Shown here: in pieces, positions 54,354 through 63,373 of the stretch
How positions within the stretch are numbered: position 1 is the first letter of the stretch
Layout: every line of letters begins with the position of its first letter
NCBI RefSeq assembly: GCF_029846635.1
Contig: NZ_JARVTG010000001.1
Span: forward strand, 2,957,501 to 3,021,500
Direction: 5' to 3'
DNA: 64,000 nucleotides
Source: Pokkaliibacter sp. MBI-7
Lineage (GTDB): Bacteria; Pseudomonadota; Gammaproteobacteria; Pseudomonadales; Balneatricaceae
Notes under the pieces: model-generated
What the model saw: the letters and a program-made list of their open reading frames with translations, nothing else
What the model was told of the DNA's origin: nothing
Database searches by the model: none
Program-made: the position numbers and the translations under genes

Positions 54354-56537
54354 TTATTGCTCAGGGGCTGAGGTTTCGTTCTGGGGCGGGCGGGATTGCA
54401 GCGGCAGACGCAGACGCAGGCTGAACCCCTTCTGTTGCGGGCCAAATACGCCAAAGACCAGCTGTGCCTGCAGTTGCTGCACCAGCTCATTGATCATCAG
54501 ACTGCGGATCGGATTGCTGCCGCTATCGGCAGTCATGCTCTGCCACTGGTGGGTTGCATCGCCTTCGGCATCTTCCAGCTCGATCTGGATATCTTCTTCC
54601 TCCTGGCGTGTGCGTATGCGCAGCCGGCCGTTGCCCTGCAGCGACTCTTCCGCCTGAATCAGCAGATGGATCATCAGCTGGCTCAGCTGCAGAACGTTGC
54701 CCTGATACGGCGGCAATTCGGCAAAATCCTGCTGAATCAGAATGCGCTCACTGATCTCGGTGCGCAGCACTTCCAGCACACTGGTGATCAGGCCATTGAT
54801 CTCCATGGGGATATGCCCCCCCTGTTCTGCTTCGGCCAGATGCTGCAGCTCCTTGACGGTTTTTTCTACCTGATTGAGACCTGCCAGCGTCGTAGTCAGA
54901 TGCTGATCCAGCATATTCATCTCGGTATTACAGACCTGACTGAGTTCCGGCAGTAGCGGTGAATCAGGCTGCTCGACGCTGATACGCTGATAGATGTTGT
55001 CCAGCTTCTGCATGGTCTGCTGACCATTGCTTTGCAGCTGCTGCAATTGATACAGGGCAAAGGCCAGCGGTGCGTGAATTTCGCTGATTACGCCGGAGGT
55101 GACCTGCCCCAGCGCCACCAGTTTTTCCTGTTGCAGCAGCTGTGCCTGGGCCTGCTGCCAGTGCTGAATCAGCTGCTGCTGGCTGCGTCGTTCTTCTTCC
55201 AGCGCCGCGGCAGTGCTTTGCAGCTGCAGGTTGGCATCCTGCAGCGCCTGGGTCCGTTCATTGACGCGCAGCTCCAGCTCGCTATTGAGCTGTTCCATCT
55301 TGCGCAGGAATTCGGATTTGATCTGTGATGAGGCCAGTGCCTGATCGCGGGCTTCCGCCAGCGTCATTTCCAGTGTCTTCTGTTCACTGATATCACGGAT
55401 GACCACCACGTAGAGCGCGGGCTGCGAGTTGGCCACCTTGTTGATCTGCAGCATGACCGGGAAGCTGGAACCATCAGGGCGTAATCCCTGCAGTTCCTTG
55501 GGAACGTTGCCGGTGGGCAGCCAGTGGTCAGGCGGCGTGTTGAGGGCATTGAAGTACTGGGTCAGCGGTTGCTGCCGCAGCTGCTCCCAGTTGCTGCGCA
55601 ACAGTTGGCAGCCAGCCGGGTTGCTTTGCTGGATGCGCCATTGCTGGTCAACCAGCATCAGGCTGTCGGCCACGCTGTAGACGATGGCCTGATTCTTGGC
55701 GGCGGTCAGGCGCAGTTCCTGTTCGGCTTCGCTGCGTTGCTGAATCTCGCTCTGCAGGCGCTTGTTGACGTCGAGGGTCTTGTCGTTCAGTGCTTCCGCA
55801 TGGCGCAGGGATTTATGTAACCGTGACATGCTGTACCACAACAGCCCCAGCGCCAGCACGCTGAACAGGGTCTGCACGAAGGTCAGTGACCAGAAGAAGC
55901 TGGGCCCTGTGCCGGTGCTGATATTGCGGGTCACGCTCATCACACCGCGCACATCGCCGGCTTTCCAGTCGCGCTTGGGCGTGCCGGGATAGGAGTTATG
56001 GCAGGCCACGCAGCTGGGGGAGAGAATGTCGGCACGGGCGTAGCGCAGGGTCAGCTGATCGTTCTTGTCGTCAAACTGATAGAACGGTTCAAAGGAGTTG
56101 GAGTGCAGTGCCCTTAACGCATCATTCTCGAAGGTATCCTGAGGGCCGCCGGACTTGTTCCACGGGAAAGGCAGCTCGCTGAACAGACGAATCCGCAGGC
56201 CGGTATTTTCGGCCATAAGGTTGCGGGCAAAGTCCATGGTGAAGGAGGTGGGCAGCGGCAGCATGTCATTGTGGAAGGCATAGTCATGGCCGACCCGCAT
56301 TCCGGCATCTTTCGCTTTGGGAACAATCTCCCGCGAGTAGAACGCACGAATCTGCATCATCAGTTGCAGGTATTCATCGGCCTGCTGAATGGCCTCCTGC
56401 TCCAGATGATTGCGGTTCTGTTCGTAACTCCACCAGCTGATCGACAGGCTGGCGACGATCAGGACCACAATAAAGGCCGAGAACCAGGTACTGGAAAAGT
56501 GGCTGGCAGACGGTGCCCCTGACTCCTTGGTTGTCAC
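54354..56537 (-). CDS. Membrane sensor with haem-c (DUF3365-like) domain, PAS domain and degenerate histidine-kinase core
   Basis: The 727-residue protein starts with GTG. A transmembrane helix (about 18-36) is followed by a periplasmic DUF3365/Tll0287-like domain with one c-type haem motif, CVACH (Cys176, Cys179, His180). A second helix covers about 213-237, then coiled coil, a PAS domain (about 285-400), a long coiled coil, and a kinase-like end. The HEINNP box reads SEIHAP, with Ser485 where the phospho-acceptor His should be and a His three residues later. The ATP-binding N box and glycine boxes are not recognisable (HLLIQAEESL; EDAEGD). It probably senses a redox signal but may not phosphorylate itself. 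It lies downstream of an intact kinase. Confidence 0.8.
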   Translation of the reverse strand: MTTKESGAPSASHFSSTWFSAFIVVLIVASLSISWWSYEQNRNHLEQEAIQQADEYLQLMMQIRAFYSREIVPKAKDAGMRVGHDYAFHNDMLPLPTSFTMDFARNLMAENTGLRIRLFSELPFPWNKSGGPQDTFENDALRALHSNSFEPFYQFDDKNDQLTLRYARADILSPSCVACHNSYPGTPKRDWKAGDVRGVMSVTRNISTGTGPSFFWSLTFVQTLFSVLALGLLWYSMSRLHKSLRHAEALNDKTLDVNKRLQSEIQQRSEAEQELRLTAAKNQAIVYSVADSLMLVDQQWRIQQSNPAGCQLLRSNWEQLRQQPLTQYFNALNTPPDHWLPTGNVPKELQGLRPDGSSFPVMLQINKVANSQPALYVVVIRDISEQKTLEMTLAEARDQALASSQIKSEFLRKMEQLNSELELRVNERTQALQDANLQLQSTAAALEEERRSQQQLIQHWQQAQAQLLQQEKLVALGQVTSGVISEIHAPLAFALYQLQQLQSNGQQTMQKLDNIYQRISVEQPDSPLLPELSQVCNTEMNMLDQHLTTTLAGLNQVEKTVKELQHLAEAEQGGHIPMEINGLITSVLEVLRTEISERILIQQDFAELPPYQGNVLQLSQLMIHLLIQAEESLQGNGRLRIRTRQEEEDIQIELEDAEGDATHQWQSMTADSGSNPIRSLMINELVQQLQAQLVFGVFGPQQKGFSLRLRLPLQSRPPQNETSAPEQ

Positions 56538-56559
56538 TGCTTGGTTCCCGATAGCAAGG

Positions 56560-56607
56560 GGCAGCCCCTGATCTGTCGTGAAAGTTCACTGTAGATCAGG
56601 GGCTGCC
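56560..56607 (-). repeat. 15-bp perfect inverted repeat between the two sensor kinase genes
   Basis: Arms 56560-56574 and 56593-56607 (ggcagcccctgatct and its complement) enclose an 18-base loop. The repeat ends 23 bases before the GTG start of the degenerate kinase. There is no T-run on the minus strand, so it is not a textbook terminator. Confidence 0.75.
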
Positions 56608-56649
56608 CGAAAAATGAGTATGGGGCTCGATGAGGCAAGCGACTGTCGA

Positions 56650-59010
56650 TCAGGAGCGGTGATCGACCTCCAGACTGACCGGCTGCTTGATAGGTAGCCA
56701 CAGCGTAAAGCAGGTTCCCTTGCCCTTGACACTGGTCACATCGATGCGCCCGTGATGTTTTTCCATAATATTGTAACTCATGGCCAGACCCAAGCCCGTG
56801 CCCTTGCCAACCGGCTTGGTGGTGAAGAAGGGGTTGAAGATCTGGCCCATATGCTTCTCATCGATGCCGCTACCGGTGTCTTCCACCTGAATGTAGACCT
56901 GATCATCTTTCTGGCCGGTACGCACGGTGACCTTGCCAAACTGTTCGATGGCCTGGGCGGCATTGACCAGCAGGTTGAGCAGCACCTGATTGATCTGTGA
57001 AGGAATGCACTCCACGGCAGGCAGATTGCCGTACTCGCGGATGACTTCGGCTTTGTACTTGAGTTCGTTGTGGGCGATGTTGAGGGTGCTTTCCAGACCT
57101 TTGTGCAGGTCGGCCCAGGCCCAGTCAGTGTCGCCGCCGTGTGAGAACTCACGCAGATCTTCAATGATCTTCTTCACCCGTCGTGTGCCTTCGCGCGACT
57201 CTTCCACCAGAGCCTGCAGGTCATTGATAAGGAAGTCGTAGTCCAGCTGGATCTTGAGTTCGTCAAGTGACTGACGGGCCGGGTCGCTGGTCGGCATCAG
57301 TGCACGTTCATAGGCCTGATTGAGGCTGAGCAGGTCGCCGACGTAATCTCCCATGGCTTCGATATTGGCAGAGATGTAAGCCATCGGATTGTTGATCTCA
57401 TGGGCCACACCGGCCGCCAGCTGACCAATGGAGGCCATTTTTTCTGACTGTACCAGCTGCGCCTGTGTCTGCTTCAGCTCATCAATCAGTTGCGCCTTGG
57501 CAGTATTTTCCTGATTGAGCTGGTGATTGAGATCCTGCAGCTCCTGCGTCCGCGAGGTCACCCGTGCCTCCAGCTCCTGATTGAGGCTTTCCAGATTGGT
57601 CTTGGCTTCTTCCAGCGCCTGGGTGTATTGCCCCAGTGCCTTGCCCATTTGAATCAAACCGGTAGCTGTTTCCTGTGCCTCGCGTACTTCAAAGGGTTCC
57701 AGATTCTGGTAGTAGTCGCCTTCCCCGATCCGTTTCATGGTGGCCGACAGTGCCTGCAGGGGCATGGCGACCGACTGGCTGAGGGTGAATGCTTTCCGGT
57801 AGAGATAGATAAAGAAACACAGATAGAACAGCACCAGAGCACCAATCATCAGATAGCCGATGCGGTTGAAGCGGGCGTTGAGGGCCATGGCATCGGTGTA
57901 GATTTTGTCATCGTCGACCAGCAGCAACAGCGTCCAGTTGGTGCCGGCAATGGTATGCCAGCTGACCAGCATCAGATCATTGTTGAGATTCAGTTCGGTC
58001 ATGCCGCTGTCGGCCTGTTGCATTGCCCGACTGAGTGTCTGAGTATCGGCGCGTTTGTTGAGGTTGAACTCATCGGGCTTGAAGGTGTCCTGCCGGATAG
58101 CATCGGCGTACGACTGATTGGTCAGCTCTTTCAGGCCCCAGGCTTCTTCGCCTTCCGGCGGCAGGGCCATGATGGTGCCGCTCTTGTCCACCAGAATGCC
58201 GTAGCCCTGCCAGGGCACATCCAGATGGAGCACCTGCGTGATCAGCTGTGCCAGTGTGATGTCCAGCCCCACCACCGCCTCCGGGCCGCTGGCCGGATCA
58301 GCGCCGGGCAGGTAAACCGGTGCAATGCAGGAGGTCATCCAGCCCTGTCCGGCCGGATCGATGTAAACATCCGTCCAGACCGGCCCTTTACCGGGGTTGT
58401 GCTTGATGTCGGCATCGTAGAAGAAGTTGAACTCGGTGATTTTCATGTCATGGGGATACTGGTCGATGACATCGAAATAAGGATAAATGCGATTCATCGA
58501 GTCCTGGGTATTGATGTAGGCCTGCGTAACGAGAGGCTGGGCATCGACCATATCGCGCATCACCCCGTCGAGCTGACCCAGTTGCAGCGCCTTGTCACGC
58601 TGTGTCTGACCAATGGTGTTGATGTTGGAATAGAACAGTGCGGCCCGCCCCGGCAGATCGTGGGTGGTGTGCAGTACACCGTCGGTGACTGAATAGCGCT
58701 GCTGCTCGTCGCTGCTGGCCTGATACGGGGTCTGGTAAGCCACCTCGGTCTGCCGCTGCAGCAGCCGGGTCATATGTGCCACGCTGTCGAGCTGATCGGA
58801 AATGCGCCCTGCCTCCAGATTAGCCACGCCTTGCAGCTGGTCTTTGGCCAGCCGCTGCATGGTCTGAATGTTCTCGTCGCGGATGATGGCATTGGTCAGC
58901 AAGTAGGCTACCACCAGTGCCAGTTCGATCAGAATGATCGGCAGCAGGGCGCTGCGCAGATAGGAGCGCCACACCAGACTGAAGAAGGACTGTGAGCGGG
59001 GTGTAGTCAT
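56650..59010 (-). CDS. Membrane sensor histidine kinase with double-Cache domain
   Basis: About 786 residues. An N-terminal helix (about 20-42) is followed by a large periplasmic Cache-type ligand domain (about 45-375, with WTDVYIDPAGQGWMTSCIAPV), a second helix (about 382-402), HAMP, coiled coil and kinase core. His537 lies in GVAHEINNPMAY. The N box is NLLVNAAQAI, G1 is DTGSGI and G2 is GKGTGLGLAM, so the kinase should be active. No response regulator is adjacent. Start 59010 (MTTPRSQSF) is preferred; 59034 is possible. The ligand is likely a small organic molecule, but which one cannot be read. Confidence 0.88.
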   Translation of the reverse strand: MTTPRSQSFFSLVWRSYLRSALLPIILIELALVVAYLLTNAIIRDENIQTMQRLAKDQLQGVANLEAGRISDQLDSVAHMTRLLQRQTEVAYQTPYQASSDEQQRYSVTDGVLHTTHDLPGRAALFYSNINTIGQTQRDKALQLGQLDGVMRDMVDAQPLVTQAYINTQDSMNRIYPYFDVIDQYPHDMKITEFNFFYDADIKHNPGKGPVWTDVYIDPAGQGWMTSCIAPVYLPGADPASGPEAVVGLDITLAQLITQVLHLDVPWQGYGILVDKSGTIMALPPEGEEAWGLKELTNQSYADAIRQDTFKPDEFNLNKRADTQTLSRAMQQADSGMTELNLNNDLMLVSWHTIAGTNWTLLLLVDDDKIYTDAMALNARFNRIGYLMIGALVLFYLCFFIYLYRKAFTLSQSVAMPLQALSATMKRIGEGDYYQNLEPFEVREAQETATGLIQMGKALGQYTQALEEAKTNLESLNQELEARVTSRTQELQDLNHQLNQENTAKAQLIDELKQTQAQLVQSEKMASIGQLAAGVAHEINNPMAYISANIEAMGDYVGDLLSLNQAYERALMPTSDPARQSLDELKIQLDYDFLINDLQALVEESREGTRRVKKIIEDLREFSHGGDTDWAWADLHKGLESTLNIAHNELKYKAEVIREYGNLPAVECIPSQINQVLLNLLVNAAQAIEQFGKVTVRTGQKDDQVYIQVEDTGSGIDEKHMGQIFNPFFTTKPVGKGTGLGLAMSYNIMEKHHGRIDVTSVKGKGTCFTLWLPIKQPVSLEVDHRS

Positions 59011-59179
59011 GACTGTGATCCAATAGGCATGCAACAGACAATCTGCCTGACCACCATAGAAAACTGCTGGATGACATGGAGGCGGGTGTGGCAGAGCACA
59101 TTTCTACCTGACGTGAGTGAAATAACGGCAGGTCATAATATGTCTTTTAAGACATTTGCGACTAAGCGGCAAATCCATT

Positions 59180-59986
59180 TCAGCCCCGAACGTGCCAGCT
59201 TTCACAGGTTTGCTGAAAAGCATAGCCTCCGGGAGAAAAACTGCACTCCCGCACGCTGATCAGCCCGTCCTGATCGCGGCTGAGACCGAGGCTGGAGCGG
59301 GTACCGTAACCGGGGCTGGCAATAAAACAGGAAGACAGACGCTGTTCCCACTCCAGGCTGACACCCGTGTCGGGCAAATCTGCAGTGGGCGCCTGCTGGC
59401 GGCTGCCAAGCAAGCGTGGCAACGAGGGCAGGTCGCGTCCGGCTGTGAGCCAGTGTTGCATGGCCTGACGGGCCTGCTGTGTTTTTGGCCAGTGGCTGTG
59501 CAGCTGGGCGTTGGACAGGGCGTACACACCGGGTTGCAGGCGCTCTGGCCAGGGCAGACGGTTACTGCAATAGATCACTTCATCCGGGCTGCCGAGCAGC
59601 AGATTGAAACCAGCGTAGTGATGGCCTTGTTCCAGTACCTGCAGCGCATAGTCGAAGGCAGACAGACTGTAAGGGGAGGGGGTGTCCTGATGCTCTGCAC
59701 CTATCTGCAGCTGACGCAGATAGCCAGTCACCAGTTCACCACGGCTGCGCAGGTTATCGGCCTTACCGCTGCCTTCGCGGACGTTGGTCAGTGCTGCCCA
59801 GTAACCGGCGCGACTGATGACGAACCAGCTCCCGCCTGCCTGCAGGTCCTGTCCGCCCCAACATTGAGGAAATTCCGGCCACCAGCGCCCACTGCGGGTC
59901 GGACGCTGATAGAATTCGTCGCGATTGGCGGCCAGCAGCAATGGATAGTCAGGATCATGCTGCCAGGCCAGAACCAGCAAACACAT
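59180..59986 (-). CDS. NRDE family protein (TANGO2-like)
   Basis: The 268-residue protein begins MCLLVLAWQHDPDYPLLLAA followed at once by the family's NRDE motif (residues 21-24). The N-terminal Cys2 position is typical of Ntn-hydrolase-like folds. The eukaryotic relative TANGO2 is tied to haem or lipid handling; the bacterial role is unknown. The start at 59986 is fixed by AAGGAGG at 5-base spacing. Its place before tauE-lgt-thyA is as in Pseudomonas. Confidence 0.9.
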   Translation of the reverse strand: MCLLVLAWQHDPDYPLLLAANRDEFYQRPTRSGRWWPEFPQCWGGQDLQAGGSWFVISRAGYWAALTNVREGSGKADNLRSRGELVTGYLRQLQIGAEHQDTPSPYSLSAFDYALQVLEQGHHYAGFNLLLGSPDEVIYCSNRLPWPERLQPGVYALSNAQLHSHWPKTQQARQAMQHWLTAGRDLPSLPRLLGSRQQAPTADLPDTGVSLEWEQRLSSCFIASPGYGTRSSLGLSRDQDGLISVRECSFSPGGYAFQQTCESWHVRG

Positions 59987-60076
59987 GGTGGCCTCCTTGT
60001 CTGCCGCGTCATGCCGTGCGTACACCATAACGCGGAGGAATGGATGGGAGGCCAGTATGCCGAGTGAGCGAATTTG

Positions 60077-60862
60077 ATGTCTATTTTTTTGCTGTATCTG
60101 TTGTTGGGAGCGGTGGCGGGAGTACTGGCCGGGTTGTTTGGCATCGGCGGTGGCATGGTGGTCGTACCGGCACTGATCTTTGCTTTCGGTGCCCAGCATC
60201 TGCCGGTGGATGTCCTGACCCATCTGGCCGTGGGGACCTCGCTGGCGTGCATTATCGGCACTGCGATCAGTTCCATCATCGCCCATCATCAGAAGGGCGG
60301 GGTGCTGTGGCCGATTTTTACCAGCTGTACGCTGGGTATTCTGCTCGGCGCGGCACTGGGAGTGAAAACCGCGGTCATGCTGCCGGGGGCCCTGCTGCAA
60401 AAGCTGATTGGTATCTTTGCCATCTGTGTGGCTCTGCAAATGGCGCTCAATCTCAAGCCCAAAGCCAGCCGTGGACTGCCCGGCAAGCCCGGGCTGGTGG
60501 GCGCGGGCGGGGTTATTGGCTGGGCATCGGCGATCTTTGGTATTGGTGGCGGCACCCTGACCGTACCGTTTCTCACCTGGTGCAATGTCAGTATGCAGCA
60601 GGCTGTGGGCACCTCAGCGGCGTTGGGGTTGCCGATCGCCATCGTCGGCGCGCTGACTAACATCGTCGCCGGCTGGCATGCGCCCGGTCTGCCACAGTGG
60701 AGCCTTGGCTACGTCTACCTGCCGGCGGTACTGGGTATCGCGATCACCAGCACGCCATTCGCCCGCGTGGGCGCCAGACTGGCGCATCGTCTGCCCGGTC
60801 ATATTTTGAAACGGGCCTTTGCTTTATTGTTGGTGATTGTCGGCATACGGTTCCTGCTTTGA
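60077..60862 (+). CDS. TauE/SafE family anion exporter
   Basis: The 261-residue membrane protein has about eight helices in two repeated halves, each opening with the family motif (GLFGIGGGMVVVPAL at about 20-34; IFGIGGGTLTVPFL at about 155-168). Members export sulfite, sulfoacetate or related anions; the substrate here is unknown. The ATG at 60077 is chosen over a TTG one codon earlier. Confidence 0.92.
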   Translation: MSIFLLYLLLGAVAGVLAGLFGIGGGMVVVPALIFAFGAQHLPVDVLTHLAVGTSLACIIGTAISSIIAHHQKGGVLWPIFTSCTLGILLGAALGVKTAVMLPGALLQKLIGIFAICVALQMALNLKPKASRGLPGKPGLVGAGGVIGWASAIFGIGGGTLTVPFLTWCNVSMQQAVGTSAALGLPIAIVGALTNIVAGWHAPGLPQWSLGYVYLPAVLGIAITSTPFARVGARLAHRLPGHILKRAFALLLVIVGIRFLL

Positions 60863-60930
60863 TGATCGAGTGCGTAACCGCAGCCAGGGTTCTTGGCCAG
60901 CCGCCATGTTAAGGGTGCCACGGAAAAACT

Positions 60931-61716
60931 ATGCTTACCTATCCTCAGATTGACCCCATTGCCATCGAGCTGGGGCCCCTCAAGGTTCACTGGTACGGAC
61001 TGATGTATCTGGTCGGCTTTTCTGCCGCCTGGTTACTGGGCCAGCAACGCCGTGAACGCTTTGGTATCAGCAAGGAGCAGTTATCTGACCTGATCTTTTA
61101 TGGCGCGCTCGGCGTGGTGCTGGGCGGGCGCATCGGCTATGTACTGTTCTACAACTTTGACCGCTTTCTGGCCGACCCCAAATGGCTGTTCTACGTCTGG
61201 GAAGGTGGCATGTCTTTCCATGGTGGCCTGCTCGGGGTGACCGCGGTGACACTGTGGCAGTCGCGTAAGCTGGGTCTGTCGCTGCTCAGTCTCGGTGACT
61301 TTGTGGCACCGCTGGTGCCGATTGGTCTGGGGGCCGGGCGTATTGGCAATTTTATTGGTGGCGAGCTGTGGGGGCGGCCGACGGATGTGCCCTGGGCCAT
61401 GGTGTTTCCCCGTGCTGACAACCTGCCACGCCATCCGTCCCAGCTGTACGAATTTGTACTGGAAGGCATCATTCTCTTTACCGTACTCTGGCTGTTTTCC
61501 CGTAAGCCGCGCCCGGCAGGATCGGTGTCAGGACTATTCCTGATCGGCTACGGTATCAGCCGTATTATCGTCGAGTTCTTCCGTCAGCCGGATGAGCAGC
61601 TGGGCTACATTGCCTGGGGCTGGCTGACGCAAGGGCAACTGCTGAGCCTGCCGATGCTGGCTGTCGGCGCCGGTTTTATTGTCTACGCATATCAGAGCAA
61701 ACGCGCCATCCACTGA
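60931..61716 (+). CDS. lgt: Prolipoprotein diacylglyceryl transferase
   Basis: The 261-residue inner-membrane enzyme transfers diacylglycerol from phosphatidylglycerol to the lipobox cysteine of prolipoproteins. There are seven helices, the HGGLLG segment (about 91-96) with the essential His, and the Lgt signature GRIGNFIGGELWGR (about 134-147; the usual second Asn is Gly here). It is directly upstream of thyA, as in E. coli. Confidence 0.96.
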   Translation: MLTYPQIDPIAIELGPLKVHWYGLMYLVGFSAAWLLGQQRRERFGISKEQLSDLIFYGALGVVLGGRIGYVLFYNFDRFLADPKWLFYVWEGGMSFHGGLLGVTAVTLWQSRKLGLSLLSLGDFVAPLVPIGLGAGRIGNFIGGELWGRPTDVPWAMVFPRADNLPRHPSQLYEFVLEGIILFTVLWLFSRKPRPAGSVSGLFLIGYGISRIIVEFFRQPDEQLGYIAWGWLTQGQLLSLPMLAVGAGFIVYAYQSKRAIH

Positions 61717-61769
61717 TGGCGCAGGCGCCGTCACTGAGGCAGCTGGCGGCGCGAAGACAAGGTGTATCT

Positions 61770-62621
61770 ATGAAGCAATATCTGCAACTCTGCCAGCGCA
61801 TCATTGATGAGGGTGTATGGGTTGAGAATGAGCGTACCGGCAAGCGCTGCCTGACGGTGATCAACGCTGACCTCAACTACCGTGTCGGCGCCAATGAGTT
61901 TCCGCTGATCACCACCCGCAAGAGCTACTGGAAGGCTGCCATTGCCGAACTGCTGGGCTATCTGCGGGGCTATAGCAGCGCTGCTGATTTCCGGGCACTG
62001 GGGACCCGAACCTGGGATGCCAATGCCAACGACAACGGCGCCTGGCTGAACAACCCCTACCGTACCGGTGAGGATGACATGGGCCGGGTCTACGGTGTGC
62101 AGGGACGCAGCTGGGCCAAACCTGACGGTGGCCATCTGGATCAGGTGCGCAAGGTGGTGGACAATCTGAGCCGTGGTGTCGATGACCGTGGCGAAATCAT
62201 CACCTTCTATAACCCCGGCGAGTTCCACATGGGTTGCCTGCGGCCGTGCATGCACACTCATACCTTCTCGCTGCTGGGCGATACCCTGCATCTGACTTCC
62301 TATCAGCGTTCCTGTGATGTGCCACTCGGGCTGAACTTCAATCAGGTGCAGGTGTTCACCTTCCTGGCCCTGATGGCGCAGATCACCGGTCATAAGGCCG
62401 GGATGGCCTATCACAAGATCGTCAATGCCCATATCTATGAGGATCAGCTGGCGCTAATGCGCGATGTGCAGCTCAAGCGGGAACCTTTCCCGGCACCGCA
62501 GCTGCGTATCAACCCGTCGATTCGCAGTCTGGAAGACCTGGAGACCTGGGTGACGCTGGATGACTTCGAGGTGGAAGGCTACCGCTGTCACGATCCCATT
62601 CAGTATCCGTTCTCGGTGTAG
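61770..62621 (+). CDS. thyA: Thymidylate synthase
   Basis: The 283-residue enzyme methylates dUMP to dTMP with methylenetetrahydrofolate. It belongs to the longer ThyA form known from Vibrio and Pseudomonas relatives (VWVENERTGKRCLTVINADL start). The active-site cysteine is in LRPCMHTHTF, the dUMP phosphate-binding stretch is QRSCDVPLGLNFN, and the end is HDPIQYPFSV. The start at 61770 (MKQYLQLCQ) is chosen; an in-frame ATG at 61716 overlaps the lgt stop. Dihydrofolate made here is recycled by the next gene, folA. Confidence 0.96.
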   Translation: MKQYLQLCQRIIDEGVWVENERTGKRCLTVINADLNYRVGANEFPLITTRKSYWKAAIAELLGYLRGYSSAADFRALGTRTWDANANDNGAWLNNPYRTGEDDMGRVYGVQGRSWAKPDGGHLDQVRKVVDNLSRGVDDRGEIITFYNPGEFHMGCLRPCMHTHTFSLLGDTLHLTSYQRSCDVPLGLNFNQVQVFTFLALMAQITGHKAGMAYHKIVNAHIYEDQLALMRDVQLKREPFPAPQLRINPSIRSLEDLETWVTLDDFEVEGYRCHDPIQYPFSV

Positions 62622-62669
62622 GTCATGCCTGCACCGCCTCAGATCTGCCCTGTAACCGGAATTACGCAC

Positions 62670-63176
62670 ATGAAACTTGCTGCCATCGTCGCCGCCAGTC
62701 AGAACAATGTCATCGGTATCGACAATAAACTGCCGTGGTATCTGCCGGAGGATCTCAAGTACTTCAAGCAGGTAACCATGGGCAAGCCCATCCTGATGGG
62801 CCGCAAGACCTTCGACTCCATCGGCCGGCCGTTACCCGGGCGCACCAATATCGTTATTACCCGTCAGACTGACTGGCAGCATGATGGCGTCAAGGTCGTG
62901 CACAGCCTGCCGCAGGCTATTGCGCTGGCAGAGGCAGAATGCCTGATCAGTGGCAGTGAAGAGTGCATGATCATCGGTGGTGCGCAGCTTTACAGCGAGG
63001 CGCTGCCATACTGCCAGCGGCTGTATCTGACCCGGGTGTGGGCGGATATCGAGGGCGATGCCTGTTTCCCCGTGCTGAATGATGCCGACTGGCAGGAGCA
63101 GGGGCGCATCGATCATCCTCCTACCGAACGTAACCCCCATGCCTACAGCTTTCTGGTGCTGGATCGCCAGGAATAA
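62670..63176 (+). CDS. folA: Dihydrofolate reductase
   Basis: The 168-residue enzyme reduces dihydrofolate with NADPH. The core MKLAAIVAASQNNVIGIDNK has the substrate-loop LPWYLPEDLKYFK with Asp at about 27, followed by GRKTFDSIGRPLPGR and IIGGAQLY. The start at 62670 gives the normal N-terminus; the frame is open to 62625, but the extra residues resemble nothing. It is functionally paired with thyA 48 bases upstream. Confidence 0.95.
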   Translation: MKLAAIVAASQNNVIGIDNKLPWYLPEDLKYFKQVTMGKPILMGRKTFDSIGRPLPGRTNIVITRQTDWQHDGVKVVHSLPQAIALAEAECLISGSEECMIIGGAQLYSEALPYCQRLYLTRVWADIEGDACFPVLNDADWQEQGRIDHPPTERNPHAYSFLVLDRQE

Positions 63177-63373
63177 GTCCCGTCCGCTAAAACGCATTTC
63201 TCCCTTCTGGCAGAGCAGGCAGACGCTTACTCTGCCGATCTTGTACTAAGCTTCCTGCACAGGCTGCCGACATAGCGCAGGCGAACTGCCTGACTGTCGG
63301 TCGGTGCTGGCATTAGCCGTTCCCGTATTCTGTTCGTCGTTGCTGCACTGGGAATACCCCAAGAGGATGTCGT

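Noticed and set aside
57490..58692. A 400-codon plus-strand frame opposite the Cache sensor kinase
   Set aside because: Shadow frame; the minus strand encodes an intact kinase with all motifs.
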